Source of the DNA: Martelella mediterranea
GTDB taxonomy: Bacteria; Pseudomonadota; Alphaproteobacteria; Rhizobiales; Rhizobiaceae
Direction: 5' to 3'
DNA length: 64,000 nucleotides
Assembly (NCBI RefSeq): GCF_004342225.1
Contig: NZ_SMAR01000005.1
Location: forward strand, 124,001-188,000
Shown here: positions 43,873 through 54,572 of the stretch, piece after piece
Layout of the letters: each line of letters begins with the position of its first letter
Numbering within the stretch: the first letter of the stretch is position 1
Position numbers and translations under genes: made by a program
The notes under the pieces: model-generated
Database searches by the model: none
Told to the model about the DNA's origin: nothing
The model's input: only the letters and a program-made list of their open reading frames with translations

Positions 43873-44627
43873 TCGAAGTTCGTCAGATCAATAAAGCGTA
43901 TGGCACGACGAAAGTCCTCGACAATGTTTCGCTTACAATTCCGGAAGGTGGCCTGACCAGCATTGTCGGACCGAATGGTGCTGGCAAATCAACGTTGCTT
44001 GCAGTCGTCAGCCGGTTGCTGAAAGCTGATAGTGGAACGGTTTCTGTTGGCGGGCTGGATGTATCGCAAACGGCCGACCATGTGCTTGCACGTAAACTCT
44101 CGATCATGCGGCAGGAAAACCACATTGCGGCGAGACTGACGGTGCGCGATCTTGTCGGTTTCGGCAGATTTCCATATTCGCGCGGGCGCCTGACGGCAGA
44201 AGATGAAAAACACATTGATGAGGCCATCGCCTTCACTGATCTCGGCGCTTTTACAGACCGGTTCCTGGATCAGCTTTCAGGTGGTCAGCGTCAGCGCGCC
44301 TTCTTTGCCATGGTTCTGGCTCAGGACACGGAATGTGTCTTATTTGACGAGCCACTGAACAATCTTGACGTCAAGCACGCTGTTTCAACCATGAAGCTCA
44401 TTCGCCGCATGGCGCGGGACTTCGGCAAAACTGTGGTTTTGGTTGTGCATGATCTGAATTTCGCATCTGCATACTCAGATCGTATCGTTGCCATGCAAAA
44501 TGGCCGCATCGCCGCAGAAGGCACACCGGACGAAATCATCGAGGAAGCGATGCTGGAGCGGATTTTCGATACGCCGTTTGCTGTCACGAATTTCAACGGC
44601 AAGCGGATCGTCGATTTTTACAGCTGA
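43869..44627 (+). CDS. Siderophore ABC transporter ATPase
   Basis: The 252-residue ATPase has Walker A GPNGAGKST, the signature LSGGQRQRAFFAMVLA, Walker B CVLFDEPLNNLDVKH and VVHDLNFA. It energises uptake of the siderophore. It overlaps the second permease gene by 4 bases and ends the iron unit. Confidence 0.94.
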   Translation: MIEVRQINKAYGTTKVLDNVSLTIPEGGLTSIVGPNGAGKSTLLAVVSRLLKADSGTVSVGGLDVSQTADHVLARKLSIMRQENHIAARLTVRDLVGFGRFPYSRGRLTAEDEKHIDEAIAFTDLGAFTDRFLDQLSGGQRQRAFFAMVLAQDTECVLFDEPLNNLDVKHAVSTMKLIRRMARDFGKTVVLVVHDLNFASAYSDRIVAMQNGRIAAEGTPDEIIEEAMLERIFDTPFAVTNFNGKRIVDFYS

Positions 44628-44629
44628 TA

Positions 44630-44652
44630 AAGGCGGGAACTGGCCCCGCCTT
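44630..44652. terminator. Terminator between the iron and opp units
   Basis: AAGGCGGG and CCCGCCTT form an 8-bp stem just after the siderophore ATPase stop, with a T-rich stretch (ATTTTAATTTTT) a few bases later. It lies between convergent genes and may serve both. Confidence 0.65.
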
Positions 44653-44671
44653 GCTGGTCAATTTTAATTTT

Positions 44672-45675
44672 TCACTCAGCCGGAGCGCCGGGATAATGGC
44701 AGGCCACACGATGTGCTGCATCGCTGGTTGCCGCCGGCTCAAGCGGTGGTTCCTTTTCGGCACAGAGCGCAGTCGCGCGCGGGCAGCGGGTGCGGAATAC
44801 ACAGCCTGACGGCGGATTAAGCGGGCTTGGAAGGTCACCCTCAATCGGCAACACTGTTTTGCTTCGCTCGATTTCAGGATCGGGGATCGGAACAGCAGAA
44901 AGCAGCGCCTGCGTATAAGGGTGCTGCGGGTTTTCATACAGCGTATCGCTGGAAGCAATCTCCATCACCCGACCAAGATAAAGCACCATGACCCGTGTCG
45001 AGATATGTTTCACCACCGATAGGTCATGCGCAATGAACATCAGTGCAAGGCCGAGTTCGCGTTGCAGCTCGACCAGAAGATTGATGACTTGCGCCTGGAT
45101 TGACACATCAAGCGCTGATACCGGCTCATCGCAGATGATCAGCTTCGGCCGCACGATGAGGGCGCGGGCGATGCCGATGCGCTGGCATTGTCCGCCTGAA
45201 AACTCGTGCGGGTAGCGGTTGATCTGGTTGGGAAGCAGGCCGACGCGGCTCATCATTTCCTGAACACGCTCGCGAACCTCGGCTTTCGATAGGCCCTTCT
45301 GGTGTGTTTTCAGAGGCTCGGCGATAATGTCGCCAACCTGCATGCGCGGATTGAGACTGGCCAGAGGATCCTGGAAAATCATCTGGATATCGGCGCGGTA
45401 TCGCAGCATTTCTTTCGGAGAAAGCTTCAGGATATCGGTGTCGCCTTCAAAGATGGCCTTGCCAGTGGCTGGCACCATGCGGATCACAGCGCGGGCAAGT
45501 GTGGATTTGCCGCAGCCCGATTCACCGACGACACCGAGTGTCTCGCCGGGCCGTAATTCGAAATTCACGCCATTAACAGCGTGAAGTGCCTGCGGTTCTT
45601 CCCATGGCATGGCTCCGGAGCGATGAATTTCAAAGGTGACGCGGATATCTTCCGCTTTCAAAAGCACATCGTTTT

Positions 45676-45679
<4 letters not shown>
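44672..45679 (-). CDS. oppF: Oligopeptide ABC transporter ATPase OppF
   Basis: The 335-residue ATPase has Walker A GESGCGKST, the signature FSGGQCQRIGIARAL, Walker B IICDEPVSALDVS and the C-terminal oligopeptide extension with CVFRTRCPRATALC, which in this family binds an iron-sulfur cluster. It overlaps oppD by 4 bases and is last in the operon. Confidence 0.93.
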
Positions 45680-46656
<977 letters not shown>

Positions 46657-46657
46657 G

Positions 46658-47584
46658 TCAGCGGTCCTTCGGATCGAGTGCATCACGCAGTCCATCTCCA
46701 AGAAAGAAGAATGAAAAAAGCGTGACGATGAAGAAGAATAACGGGAAGATCAGCTGCCACAGCGTGCCGTAATTCATGGTTGCCGCCCCTTCGGAGATCA
46801 GTGCGCCGAGACTGGTCAGCGGTTCCTGAACACCGAGGCCGAGGAAGGAAATGAAACTTTCCTGCAGGATCATACCCGGCACGAGCAATGTTGCGTAAAC
46901 AATAACCACCCCGAGGAGGTTCGGCACGATATGGCGGCGAATGATCGTGGCTGAAGGAACGCCGGTGGCGCGCGCGGCTTCGATATACTCTCGGCCTTTG
47001 AGGCTGAGCGTCTGACCGCGCACGATCCGACTCATCTCCAGCCATGAAAGAAGGCCGATGCCGACAAACAGCAAAACCAGAGATCGTCCGAACATCACCA
47101 GAAGCAGGATCAGAACGAACATATAGGGAATAGCGAGCAGGATATCGACGATCCGCATCATGACGTTATCGGTGCGGCCGCCAAAAAAGCCCGAGGCTGC
47201 GCCGTAGACTGTGCCGACCAGCACGGCAATGGCCGCGCCAATTAGGCCGACTGCCAGCGAAATCTGGGTGCCGAGGACGGTGCGCGCGAACAGGTCGCGC
47301 CCCAGATCGTCCGTGCCGAAATAATGGCCATTTGCAAAGGAAGGTCCGCCATCGCGGGCAATATCGCCCATGACCATGAAGTCGATCTCATCAATTGGCC
47401 AGCGGGCAATGAACGGTCCGAAAATTGCAAAGGCGAGAACGAAGATGAGCAGACAGAGGCCGATAACGGCCTGCCGGTTTTTAAAGAAACGAACACGCGC
47501 ATCCGCCCAGGGCGATCTGCCCTTTTCCGCTTCCTCATTCATCGCCTCGGAGAGGCTTTCCATTTTCTGTTTTTCGATCAGCAT
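46658..47584 (-). CDS. oppC: Oligopeptide ABC transporter permease OppC
   Basis: The 308-residue permease has an N-terminal extension, then HYFGTDDLGRDLFARTVLGT and the EAA-type EYIEAARATGVPSATIIRRH. It is one of two channel proteins. Only one base separates it from oppD. The ATG 47584 lies 3 bases after oppB's stop. Confidence 0.94.
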   Translation of the reverse strand: MLIEKQKMESLSEAMNEEAEKGRSPWADARVRFFKNRQAVIGLCLLIFVLAFAIFGPFIARWPIDEIDFMVMGDIARDGGPSFANGHYFGTDDLGRDLFARTVLGTQISLAVGLIGAAIAVLVGTVYGAASGFFGGRTDNVMMRIVDILLAIPYMFVLILLLVMFGRSLVLLFVGIGLLSWLEMSRIVRGQTLSLKGREYIEAARATGVPSATIIRRHIVPNLLGVVIVYATLLVPGMILQESFISFLGLGVQEPLTSLGALISEGAATMNYGTLWQLIFPLFFFIVTLFSFFFLGDGLRDALDPKDR

Positions 47585-47587
47585 GGC

Positions 47588-48514
47588 TCAGTACCTGATT
47601 TTCGGGTCGATCCATGCGTAAAGGATATCGACGACAAGATTGAACAGGATGGTGAGCGTGCCGAGAAGAATGGTAATGCCCATCATCACGGCATAGTCAC
47701 GGTTGAGCGCGGAATCGACGAAGAATTTTCCGATACCGCCGGTCGAAAAATACATATCGATCACCACCGAGCCGGTGATCATGCCAACAAATGCCGGGCC
47801 CAGAAACGAAATCACAGGCAGCAGTGTCGGCTTCAGTGCGTGGCGCATCACAATCCGTCGCATCGGCAGGCCCTTGGCTTTGGCGGTGCGGATATGGTTC
47901 GAATTCATCACTTCCAGCATTGAAGAGCGCGTAATGCGCGCAATCGAAGCCATGTAGGAGGTGGCCAGAGCGATGACTGGCATAATGATATAGGCCGGAT
48001 GATCCAGGCCTTCCCATCCGCCGCCGGGCAGCCAGCCAAGCCACAGCGTGAAAACCAGAACGAGAATTGGCGCCATCACGAAGTTCGGCAGCACCTGAGC
48101 GCCCACGGAAACACCCACGGCAAGACTGTCAATCCAGCTGTTATGGCGCACAGCGGCAACGATGCCCAACGTAACGCCAACGAGCACGGCCAGAACAGCA
48201 GAGATAGTCCCATAGGTTAGTGTGACCGGGAAACCCTGCGAAATAATCGCGTTCACAGTCTGGTCGGGATAAACAAAGGACGGGCCAAAATCAAAATGGG
48301 CAACGATGCCCCAGATATAGTCGATCAACTGTTTCCAGAGGGGCTGATCGAGACCATATTTCGCATTGATGTTGGCAATAACCTCAGGCGGGAGTGCCCG
48401 TTCGGATGAAAACGGTCCACCGGGGGCGGCATGCATAAGGAAAAAGGAAAAAACGACGAGCAAAAGAATCGTCGGGATCGCCACAAAAAGGCGCTTGATG
48501 ATGTAACCGGTCAT
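47588..48514 (-). CDS. oppB: Oligopeptide ABC transporter permease OppB
   Basis: The 308-residue permease starts with a membrane segment (LFVAIPTILLLVVFSFFL) and includes NHIRTAKAKGLPMRRIVMRH and VVIDMYFSTGGIGKFFVDSA, the usual OppB endings. It forms the channel with OppC. A hairpin in the 146-base gap separates it from oppA. Confidence 0.94.
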   Translation of the reverse strand: MTGYIIKRLFVAIPTILLLVVFSFFLMHAAPGGPFSSERALPPEVIANINAKYGLDQPLWKQLIDYIWGIVAHFDFGPSFVYPDQTVNAIISQGFPVTLTYGTISAVLAVLVGVTLGIVAAVRHNSWIDSLAVGVSVGAQVLPNFVMAPILVLVFTLWLGWLPGGGWEGLDHPAYIIMPVIALATSYMASIARITRSSMLEVMNSNHIRTAKAKGLPMRRIVMRHALKPTLLPVISFLGPAFVGMITGSVVIDMYFSTGGIGKFFVDSALNRDYAVMMGITILLGTLTILFNLVVDILYAWIDPKIRY

Positions 48515-48619
48515 GGTGCGGCTTTACTCGGGCTTCCGCTTTCCTGAAGGCTCGGTACGGTTTTCGTATTCAGGCATTCAGCGCGGTTGCGGCAGAGATG
48601 AACTCCGGGTTGCCGGGAA

Positions 48620-48643
48620 AAGGGTGGCTCGTAAGCCACCCTT
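48620..48643 (-). terminator. Stem-loop between oppA and oppB
   Basis: AAGGGTGGCT and AGCCACCCTT form a perfect 10-bp stem with a 4-base loop, 17 bases after the oppA stop, and TTTT follows on the minus strand. It probably acts as a partial terminator that makes oppA message more abundant than the rest. Confidence 0.7.
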
Positions 48644-48660
48644 CGAGCGAAAAGACGATC

Positions 48661-50268
48661 TTATTCAGCAGTCCTGTAAAGGTCTTTGCCGTACCAGTTC
48701 TGCAGGACATTTTCGACCGGCAGCCCCTTGACGTCGGCAGGCACCATAACGGGCGTTGCATAGAAATAGATCGGGACCAGCGGCATTTCTTCCGCAAGAA
48801 TCTGTTCGGCCTTGTCGTAATCGGCAGCCGGATCTTCTGCCGTCAGGGAGGCCTTCATCGCAGCGTCGTATTCGTCACTCGAAAAGCCGCCATAATTCAT
48901 GCCGCCTGAACGGAAATAGTCGAGATAGGTGGAGGCTTCGTCATAGTCGCCGCACCATGCATAGCGGCCGATGTCGAATTCCTTGTTTTTCAGGTTATCC
49001 AGATAAACCTTCCACTCGGTATTGTTCAGCGTGACGTTGACGCCGATGGCCTTCCAGAACTGCTGTGCAGCAATCGCGATCTTCTTGTGGTCATCTGACG
49101 TGTTGTAGGAAAGTGTCAGCTCAAGCGGGTTGTTTTTGTCGTAACCGGCTTCCTTCAGAAGCTCGACCGCCTTTTCATTGCGCTCTTTCTGGTCCCACTG
49201 AGAATAATCTGTGACCGGCGGATCAAAGTCAGCCGTTGCATAATAGGTCCAGCTATATGCAGGCTTCTGGCCGCCGCGGGTAATGTTGTTGACGACAACA
49301 TCACGGTTCATCGCATAAGACAGCGCCTTGCGAACGCGCACGTCCTTCAGTGCTTCGGGGCCTTTATCAGAAAGGTTGAAGAGGTAGGCATAGGTGCAGG
49401 AGCGCGGCACGGAATGGGCCTGATCCGGATATTCTTCCTTCAGACGCGGGAACTGACCGGCTGGCAGTTCGACATAATCAAACTCTCCGGCGAGGTAGCG
49501 ATTAAGCGCCTGATTCTTGTCATTGACCGCAAGGAAGTTGATCGTGTCGATGACGGTGTTGTCACTGTCCCAGTAATAGGGGTTCTTCTCAAGGGTGATA
49601 TCCTGACCGAGCTTGTCTTCCGTCAGCTTGTAAGCGCCATTGCCGACGAGATTGCCGGGCAGCGTCCACTGCTCACCATATTCTTCGACAACGGCCTTGT
49701 TGACCGGGAAGGTCGATGTATGGGTTGTCATCTTGATGAAATAGGGAATCGGGCTTTCAAGCGTGACTTCAAACGTGTGGTCATCGACGGCCTTAACGCC
49801 CAGCTCTGAGGCTGGCAGGTCGCCAGCAATGATGGCCGACGAGTTCTTCACATTCATCAGTTCTTCATACCAGGCATAGGTCGATGCCGTTGCCGGATCG
49901 ACAAGGCGCTGCCAGGCATAAACAAAGTCATTCGCGGTAACGGGATCGCCATTTGACCACTTTGCCTCGGGACGAAGGTGGAAAGTGTAGACGGTCTGAT
50001 CGTCAGAAACGTCGTAGCTGAGAGCTGCGCCGGGAACCAGCTCACCTTCATTGGTCTGATTAAACAGGCCTTCAAAAAGCTGACGCGCGATGTGTGAGCC
50101 TTCGACGTCGCTATTTTTCTGCGGGTCTTTGGTTTTATTGGCATCGAGAAGCCAGTAGGTCAGCTTCTGATTGTCGGACAGCGTTTCGTCCGGACCAGGA
50201 TTCGCAGCGAGCGCCTGCGTGCTCAAAATCAGCCCCATGCAGGCCGACAGTAATAGCGCTTTCTTCAT
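48661..50268 (-). CDS. oppA: Oligopeptide ABC transporter substrate-binding protein OppA
   Basis: The 535-residue protein has a signal peptide (LLLSACMGLILSTQALAA) and the SBP_bac_5 fold. Marks are SHIARQLFEGLFNQTNEGEL, AKWSNGDPVTANDFVYAW and DVRVRKALSYAMNRD. It binds peptides in the periplasm. It starts the oppABCDF operon. An 18-bp perfect palindrome lies 63 bases upstream at its probable promoter. Confidence 0.94.
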   Translation of the reverse strand: MKKALLLSACMGLILSTQALAANPGPDETLSDNQKLTYWLLDANKTKDPQKNSDVEGSHIARQLFEGLFNQTNEGELVPGAALSYDVSDDQTVYTFHLRPEAKWSNGDPVTANDFVYAWQRLVDPATASTYAWYEELMNVKNSSAIIAGDLPASELGVKAVDDHTFEVTLESPIPYFIKMTTHTSTFPVNKAVVEEYGEQWTLPGNLVGNGAYKLTEDKLGQDITLEKNPYYWDSDNTVIDTINFLAVNDKNQALNRYLAGEFDYVELPAGQFPRLKEEYPDQAHSVPRSCTYAYLFNLSDKGPEALKDVRVRKALSYAMNRDVVVNNITRGGQKPAYSWTYYATADFDPPVTDYSQWDQKERNEKAVELLKEAGYDKNNPLELTLSYNTSDDHKKIAIAAQQFWKAIGVNVTLNNTEWKVYLDNLKNKEFDIGRYAWCGDYDEASTYLDYFRSGGMNYGGFSSDEYDAAMKASLTAEDPAADYDKAEQILAEEMPLVPIYFYATPVMVPADVKGLPVENVLQNWYGKDLYRTAE

Positions 50269-50646
50269 GTATATTCACCCCTGAATTGACTGAGATCGCC
50301 TTGCTTGATGTAAAAGTAGCGACAAAAAACAGCTCAATCGATTGAGCTATATTAGAGGGGATATTTACGCAATCGGGCGGACTTGTTGCAAGCGAAAATC
50401 ATTCCCCGGCATATTTGGTGCCCAGTTTCGTGAAGTTCCTAACGCGTAGGTCGCGATCTGGGGACGCACGATTTGTTGATCAATGCAGGTAGGTATTTCA
50501 TCTTGCCGGGGCAGAACGAATGATACATGTCAAAGGCCGCAAAAGACCGGTTTTCCCAGTCCCGCGGGGGAGCTTTCTGATCTGTTCAAACCTGCCGGAA
50601 CCAGTAATATCCCTGCAAACCCGTTCACCTGCAGAGATGTCCGAGG
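50269..50646. other. Intergenic region before opp
   Basis: These 378 bases hold no gene. The only clear structure is the palindrome at 50331-50348 and a promoter-like stretch next to it. The part next to the dehydrogenase gene (50400-50646) shows nothing I can name. Confidence 0.6.
50331..50348. promoter_or_regulatory. 18-bp perfect palindrome, candidate opp operator
   Basis: AGCTCAATCGATTGAGCT is a perfect palindrome 63 bases before oppA. On the minus strand its right half overlaps a TTGAGC that could serve as a -35 element. A repressor acting on opp is inferred; its identity is unknown. Confidence 0.55.
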
Positions 50647-51798
50647 TCAGTCGAAATCCGCTTTTGCGATAATCTGGTGGCCGATCTCGTTGATATTACG
50701 CTCGCCGCAAAGCGCCATCGTGGTATCCAGCTCCTTGCGGATGATGTCCAGCGCTCTGGTGACGCCCTTTTTACCCATTGCGCCGAGCCCATAAAGGAAC
50801 GGACGGCCAATATAAACGCCCTGCGCGCCAAGGGCCTTGGCCTTCAGAACATCCTGCCCGGAGCGAATGCCACCATCCATATGAATTTCGATCTCGCTGC
50901 CAACGGCATCAACGATTTCAGGCAGCACCGAGATGGAAGACCGCGCGCCATCCAACTGGCGGCCACCATGGTTGGAAACGATGATGGCATCGGCGCCGGT
51001 CCTGGCTGCCATCTTCGCATCCTCGGCATCCAGAATACCTTTCAGGATGAGTTTGCCGCCCCAGCGCTCCTTGATCCAGACGACATCATCCCATGAGAGC
51101 TTCGGGTCAAACTGTTCTGCCGTCCAGACTGAAAGTGACGAAAGATCTGAAACACCCTTGGCGTGTCCGGCGATGTTGCGGAAGGTATGGCGTTTGGTTT
51201 GCAACATTTCCAGGGCCCAGAAGGGGCGGGTTGCAACCTGCCAGACGTGTTTGGGCGTGAATTTAGGCGGTGTGGAAAGGCCATTGATGAGGTCCTTGTG
51301 GCGCTGACCCAGAATCTGCAGGTCGAGCGTCAGTACCAGCGCACTACATCCGGTAGCCTTCGCACGGTCAATCAGGTTGCCGACAAAGTCTCGATCCTTC
51401 ATCACATAGAGCTGAAACCAGAAGGGCTTCGTCGTGTGTTCGGCCACGTCTTCAATCGAGCAGACACTCATCGTGGAAAGCGTGAAAGGAACCCCGGCGG
51501 CTTCTGCCGCCTGCGCTGCCAGTATTTCACCATCGGCATGCTGCATACCGCACAGACCGGTCGGCGCAAGCGCCACCGGCATCGACACCTTTTCGCCGAT
51601 CATTGTGGTTTCCAGCGAACGATTGGTCATGTCCACCAGAACACGCTGACGCAGCTTGACCTTGCCAAAATCGCTTTCATTGGCGCGATAGGTGCTTTCT
51701 GTCCACGCGCCGGAATCGGCATAGTCGTAAAACATCTTCGGGACTCGCCATTTGGCGCGGCGTTGAAGATCGGCAATTGTCAGCGGTTCGGAAAACAT
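50647..51798 (-). CDS. lldD: FMN-dependent alpha-hydroxy-acid dehydrogenase, L-lactate dehydrogenase type
   Basis: The 383-residue enzyme has the family barrel: FYDYADSGAWTESTYRAN at about residue 23, VALAPTGLCGMQHADGE, the catalytic His in IIVSNHGGRQLDGARSS at about residue 270, and the FMN-binding IHMDGGIRSGQDVLKAKALG. It oxidises L-lactate (or a related 2-hydroxy acid) and passes electrons to the respiratory chain. The substrate is inferred. Two TTCATAT direct repeats lie upstream. It is separate from the opp and purine units. Confidence 0.88.
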   Translation of the reverse strand: MFSEPLTIADLQRRAKWRVPKMFYDYADSGAWTESTYRANESDFGKVKLRQRVLVDMTNRSLETTMIGEKVSMPVALAPTGLCGMQHADGEILAAQAAEAAGVPFTLSTMSVCSIEDVAEHTTKPFWFQLYVMKDRDFVGNLIDRAKATGCSALVLTLDLQILGQRHKDLINGLSTPPKFTPKHVWQVATRPFWALEMLQTKRHTFRNIAGHAKGVSDLSSLSVWTAEQFDPKLSWDDVVWIKERWGGKLILKGILDAEDAKMAARTGADAIIVSNHGGRQLDGARSSISVLPEIVDAVGSEIEIHMDGGIRSGQDVLKAKALGAQGVYIGRPFLYGLGAMGKKGVTRALDIIRKELDTTMALCGERNINEIGHQIIAKADFD

Positions 51799-51924
51799 CA
51801 GGACCCTCCCATCAAATATGAAGAGTTATATCACATATGAACTTAAACCTGCCAAGTGCGTTCATAAATGCATCAGTCAGGCGACTCAAAAAAAACTGAT
51901 GTTTGTCATGCGCCTGGTGTGGCA

Positions 51925-53235
51925 TCAAAGCAAGGACTTGGCAGGATTTCCGGCAATGTAGGTCTCTGCAATCGCGCGGTCATCGCCCAGCGTCTGTAAC
52001 AGGAACAGCTCTTCCGACAGGTTACTGATGGTTTCGAGCCGGAGGGTCATGGCTGGCGTGGCGTGGGCGTTCAGAACAACCACATCGGCATCAGAGCCGG
52101 GGTCCAGTGTCCCAATAACGTTTTCAAGACCCAGCGCTTCAGCGTTACCAAGCGTCATGTAATAGAAGCTGTCGAGCGGATTTAGCCGTTTGCCGCGCAA
52201 TTGCTGAACCTTGTAGGCTTCATCCATCGTTTTGAGCATGGAATAGCTGGAGCCGCCGCCAATATCCGTCGAGACGGCAATTCTGACCGGTTTTTCCCGC
52301 GCCTCATAGTCTTTGAACGCAAACAGACCAGATCCCAGAAAGAGATTGGATGTCGGGCAATGAACCGCAACAGCACCGGTTTCACTTAACACATCGCGCT
52401 CGCCCTCGCTTAAGTGAATGGCGTGCCCGAGCAGTGTGTTTTCCCGCAACAGCCCATATCGAGCATAAATATCGGTGTAATTTGCGGCTTCGGGATAGAG
52501 CGCGCAGGCTTGTTCAATTTCGGCGGTGTTTTCAGAAAGGTGGGTCTGAATGTGCAGTTCCGGGAATTCTTCAGCCAGCGCTCGGGCCATTTCCATCTGT
52601 TCAGGGCTTGAGGTAATGGCAAAGCGCGGCGAAATAACCACGTGACTGCGGCCCTTACCGTGCCAGCTTTCGATCACCGCTTTGGTGTCATCGTAAGAGG
52701 ATTGCGGGGTGTCCGTAAGCGGACCGGGGGCGTTGCGGTCCATCATCACCTTGCCACCAAGCATCCGCATATTGCGTTTTTCAGCTTCTGCGAAATAGGC
52801 GTCAGCCGAGGTTTTGTGCACCGAGCAATAGGCGACGGCGGTTGTCGTGCCGTGGCGGATCATTTCGTCGAAAAAGCTGACAGCAATGCGCGCGGCATGT
52901 TCGGCATCGGCAAAACGCTGTTCTTCGACAAAAGTGTAAGTGTTCAGCCACTCCAGAAGATTGGCTGCATAAGAACCAACGACCTGCATTTGTGGAAAAT
53001 GCAGATGTGCGTCGATCAGTCCCGGCATGATCAGATGCGGACGGTGGTCCGTCACCACCACATTGGCGTCCGCATTGGCTTTTATCGTGTCGAACGGCCC
53101 AATCGCAGCAATTCGGCCTCCTTCAATCAGGAGGCCGCCGTCATGTTCATAGCTGTAGCTTTCGGTGTCTGTGATGTTCTCCGGGCGGCGTGTGAACGAC
53201 AAAAGTCGTCCGCGCAAAAGACGTTGTGACGTCAT
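51925..53235 (-). CDS. guaD: Guanine deaminase
   Basis: The 436-residue amidohydrolase has PGLIDAHLHFPQMQVVGSYA (metal His pair), VAYCSVHKTSADAYF, VHCPTSNLFLGSGLFAF and the STDIGGGSSYSMLKTMDEAY ending, all typical of GuaD. It converts guanine to xanthine, the substrate of XdhAB. The start overlaps puuD by 4 bases. It is the last gene of the puuD-guaD unit. Confidence 0.94.
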   Translation of the reverse strand: MTSQRLLRGRLLSFTRRPENITDTESYSYEHDGGLLIEGGRIAAIGPFDTIKANADANVVVTDHRPHLIMPGLIDAHLHFPQMQVVGSYAANLLEWLNTYTFVEEQRFADAEHAARIAVSFFDEMIRHGTTTAVAYCSVHKTSADAYFAEAEKRNMRMLGGKVMMDRNAPGPLTDTPQSSYDDTKAVIESWHGKGRSHVVISPRFAITSSPEQMEMARALAEEFPELHIQTHLSENTAEIEQACALYPEAANYTDIYARYGLLRENTLLGHAIHLSEGERDVLSETGAVAVHCPTSNLFLGSGLFAFKDYEAREKPVRIAVSTDIGGGSSYSMLKTMDEAYKVQQLRGKRLNPLDSFYYMTLGNAEALGLENVIGTLDPGSDADVVVLNAHATPAMTLRLETISNLSEELFLLQTLGDDRAIAETYIAGNPAKSLL

Positions 53236-54473
53236 TCCGTTGATTTCCTGCTGGTGCTCGATTGATACCAGGCGACGAGTTTTTCGCGTTCGTCCGGTGT
53301 CATGCTGGTGATGTTGCCAGGAGGCATGGCATGGCTGCGACCCGCCTGTAAATAGATCTGCCCGGCGCGGGCGGCAATTTCGGCATCTGTTTCAAGTCGC
53401 ACATTGTTCGGCGGCCAGTGGATGCCCTCCCAGACCGGCTCTGCGGCGTGGCACATGGAGCAACGGGTTGAAACCACTTCCCTGGCTGCGGCGAAATGCG
53501 CGTCCTCAGAAAATTTTGTGAAGGCCGGCGCAACCGCCATTTCCGGGTCTTCTGCCTGAAAGAATTTCGGAGAGGTCGACAACCACATGATGACGATGAA
53601 GATGATGGCAGTCAGCGCCCATGTCCAGTTCGGCTGGCCTTTGCGGGCATGCATCGTGTTGAAATAGTGCCGGATCGTGACACCCATCAGAAAAACCAGT
53701 GCCGCGATAACCCAGTTGAAGGTGGTGGCAAAGGCTAGCGGATAATGGTTCGACAGCATGAAGAAGATGACCGGCAGGGTCAGATAATTGTTATGTGTCG
53801 AACGCTGTTTGGCTTCCTTGCCCAGTTTCGGGTCCGGCGTGCGTCCGGCTTTCAGGTCTGCGACCACGATTTTCTGGTTCGGGATGATCACGAAGAACAC
53901 ATTCGCTGTCATGATCGTGGCCGTAAACGCGCCCATATGCAGAAAAGCCGCGCGGCCGGTAAAAAGATGGGTGTAGCCCCATGCCATCAGTACCAGCAGC
54001 ACATAAAGCAGAAGCATCAGACCGACGGTATATTTCCCAAGTGGTGACTTGCAGAGATAGTGGTAAAAAAGCCAGCCAATCGATAGCGAAGCCAGCGAGA
54101 TCAGGATTGCGACCGGTGCTGATACATCCAGCACGCTGCGGTTAATCAGAAAAAGGTCGGCGCCGCCATAGTAAACCAGAACGAGCATCAGGAAGCCTGA
54201 TACCCAGGTCATGTAGGATTCCCATTTAAACCAGACCAGATGCTCCGGCATGTTGTCCGGTGCAACCATGTATTTCTGAATATTATAGAAACCGCCACCG
54301 TGAACCTGCCATTCCTCACCGGAGACACCGTCCGGCAGCCCCGGACGTTTCACAAGGCCGAGATCGAGCGCGATAAAGTAAAAGGATGAACCGATCCACG
54401 CGATTGCCGTCACGACGTGTAGCCAACGTACGGCAAATTGTGCCCATTCTCCAAAAATGGCCAGATCCAGCAT
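53232..54473 (-). CDS. puuD: Membrane urate oxidase PuuD with cytochrome c domain
   Basis: The 413-residue protein starts with about eight membrane segments (WAQFAVRWLHVVTAIAWIGS at residue 10) and ends with a cytochrome c domain, CSMCH at about residue 341 and RSHAMPPGNITSMTPDER. PuuD oxidises urate to 5-hydroxyisourate with a haem c rather than by the soluble uricase. This explains the lack of a uricase here. It overlaps guaD by ATGA. Confidence 0.92.
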   Translation of the reverse strand: MLDLAIFGEWAQFAVRWLHVVTAIAWIGSSFYFIALDLGLVKRPGLPDGVSGEEWQVHGGGFYNIQKYMVAPDNMPEHLVWFKWESYMTWVSGFLMLVLVYYGGADLFLINRSVLDVSAPVAILISLASLSIGWLFYHYLCKSPLGKYTVGLMLLLYVLLVLMAWGYTHLFTGRAAFLHMGAFTATIMTANVFFVIIPNQKIVVADLKAGRTPDPKLGKEAKQRSTHNNYLTLPVIFFMLSNHYPLAFATTFNWVIAALVFLMGVTIRHYFNTMHARKGQPNWTWALTAIIFIVIMWLSTSPKFFQAEDPEMAVAPAFTKFSEDAHFAAAREVVSTRCSMCHAAEPVWEGIHWPPNNVRLETDAEIAARAGQIYLQAGRSHAMPPGNITSMTPDEREKLVAWYQSSTSRKSTE

Positions 54474-54572
54474 TAATGCATTCCCCCGGTTGTATCTTTC
54501 AGGCGATGATGCTCAATTTTGCGCTAAAACAAAAGCATGTTTTGCAAACAACTGCCGAAATATCCGGGTTAT

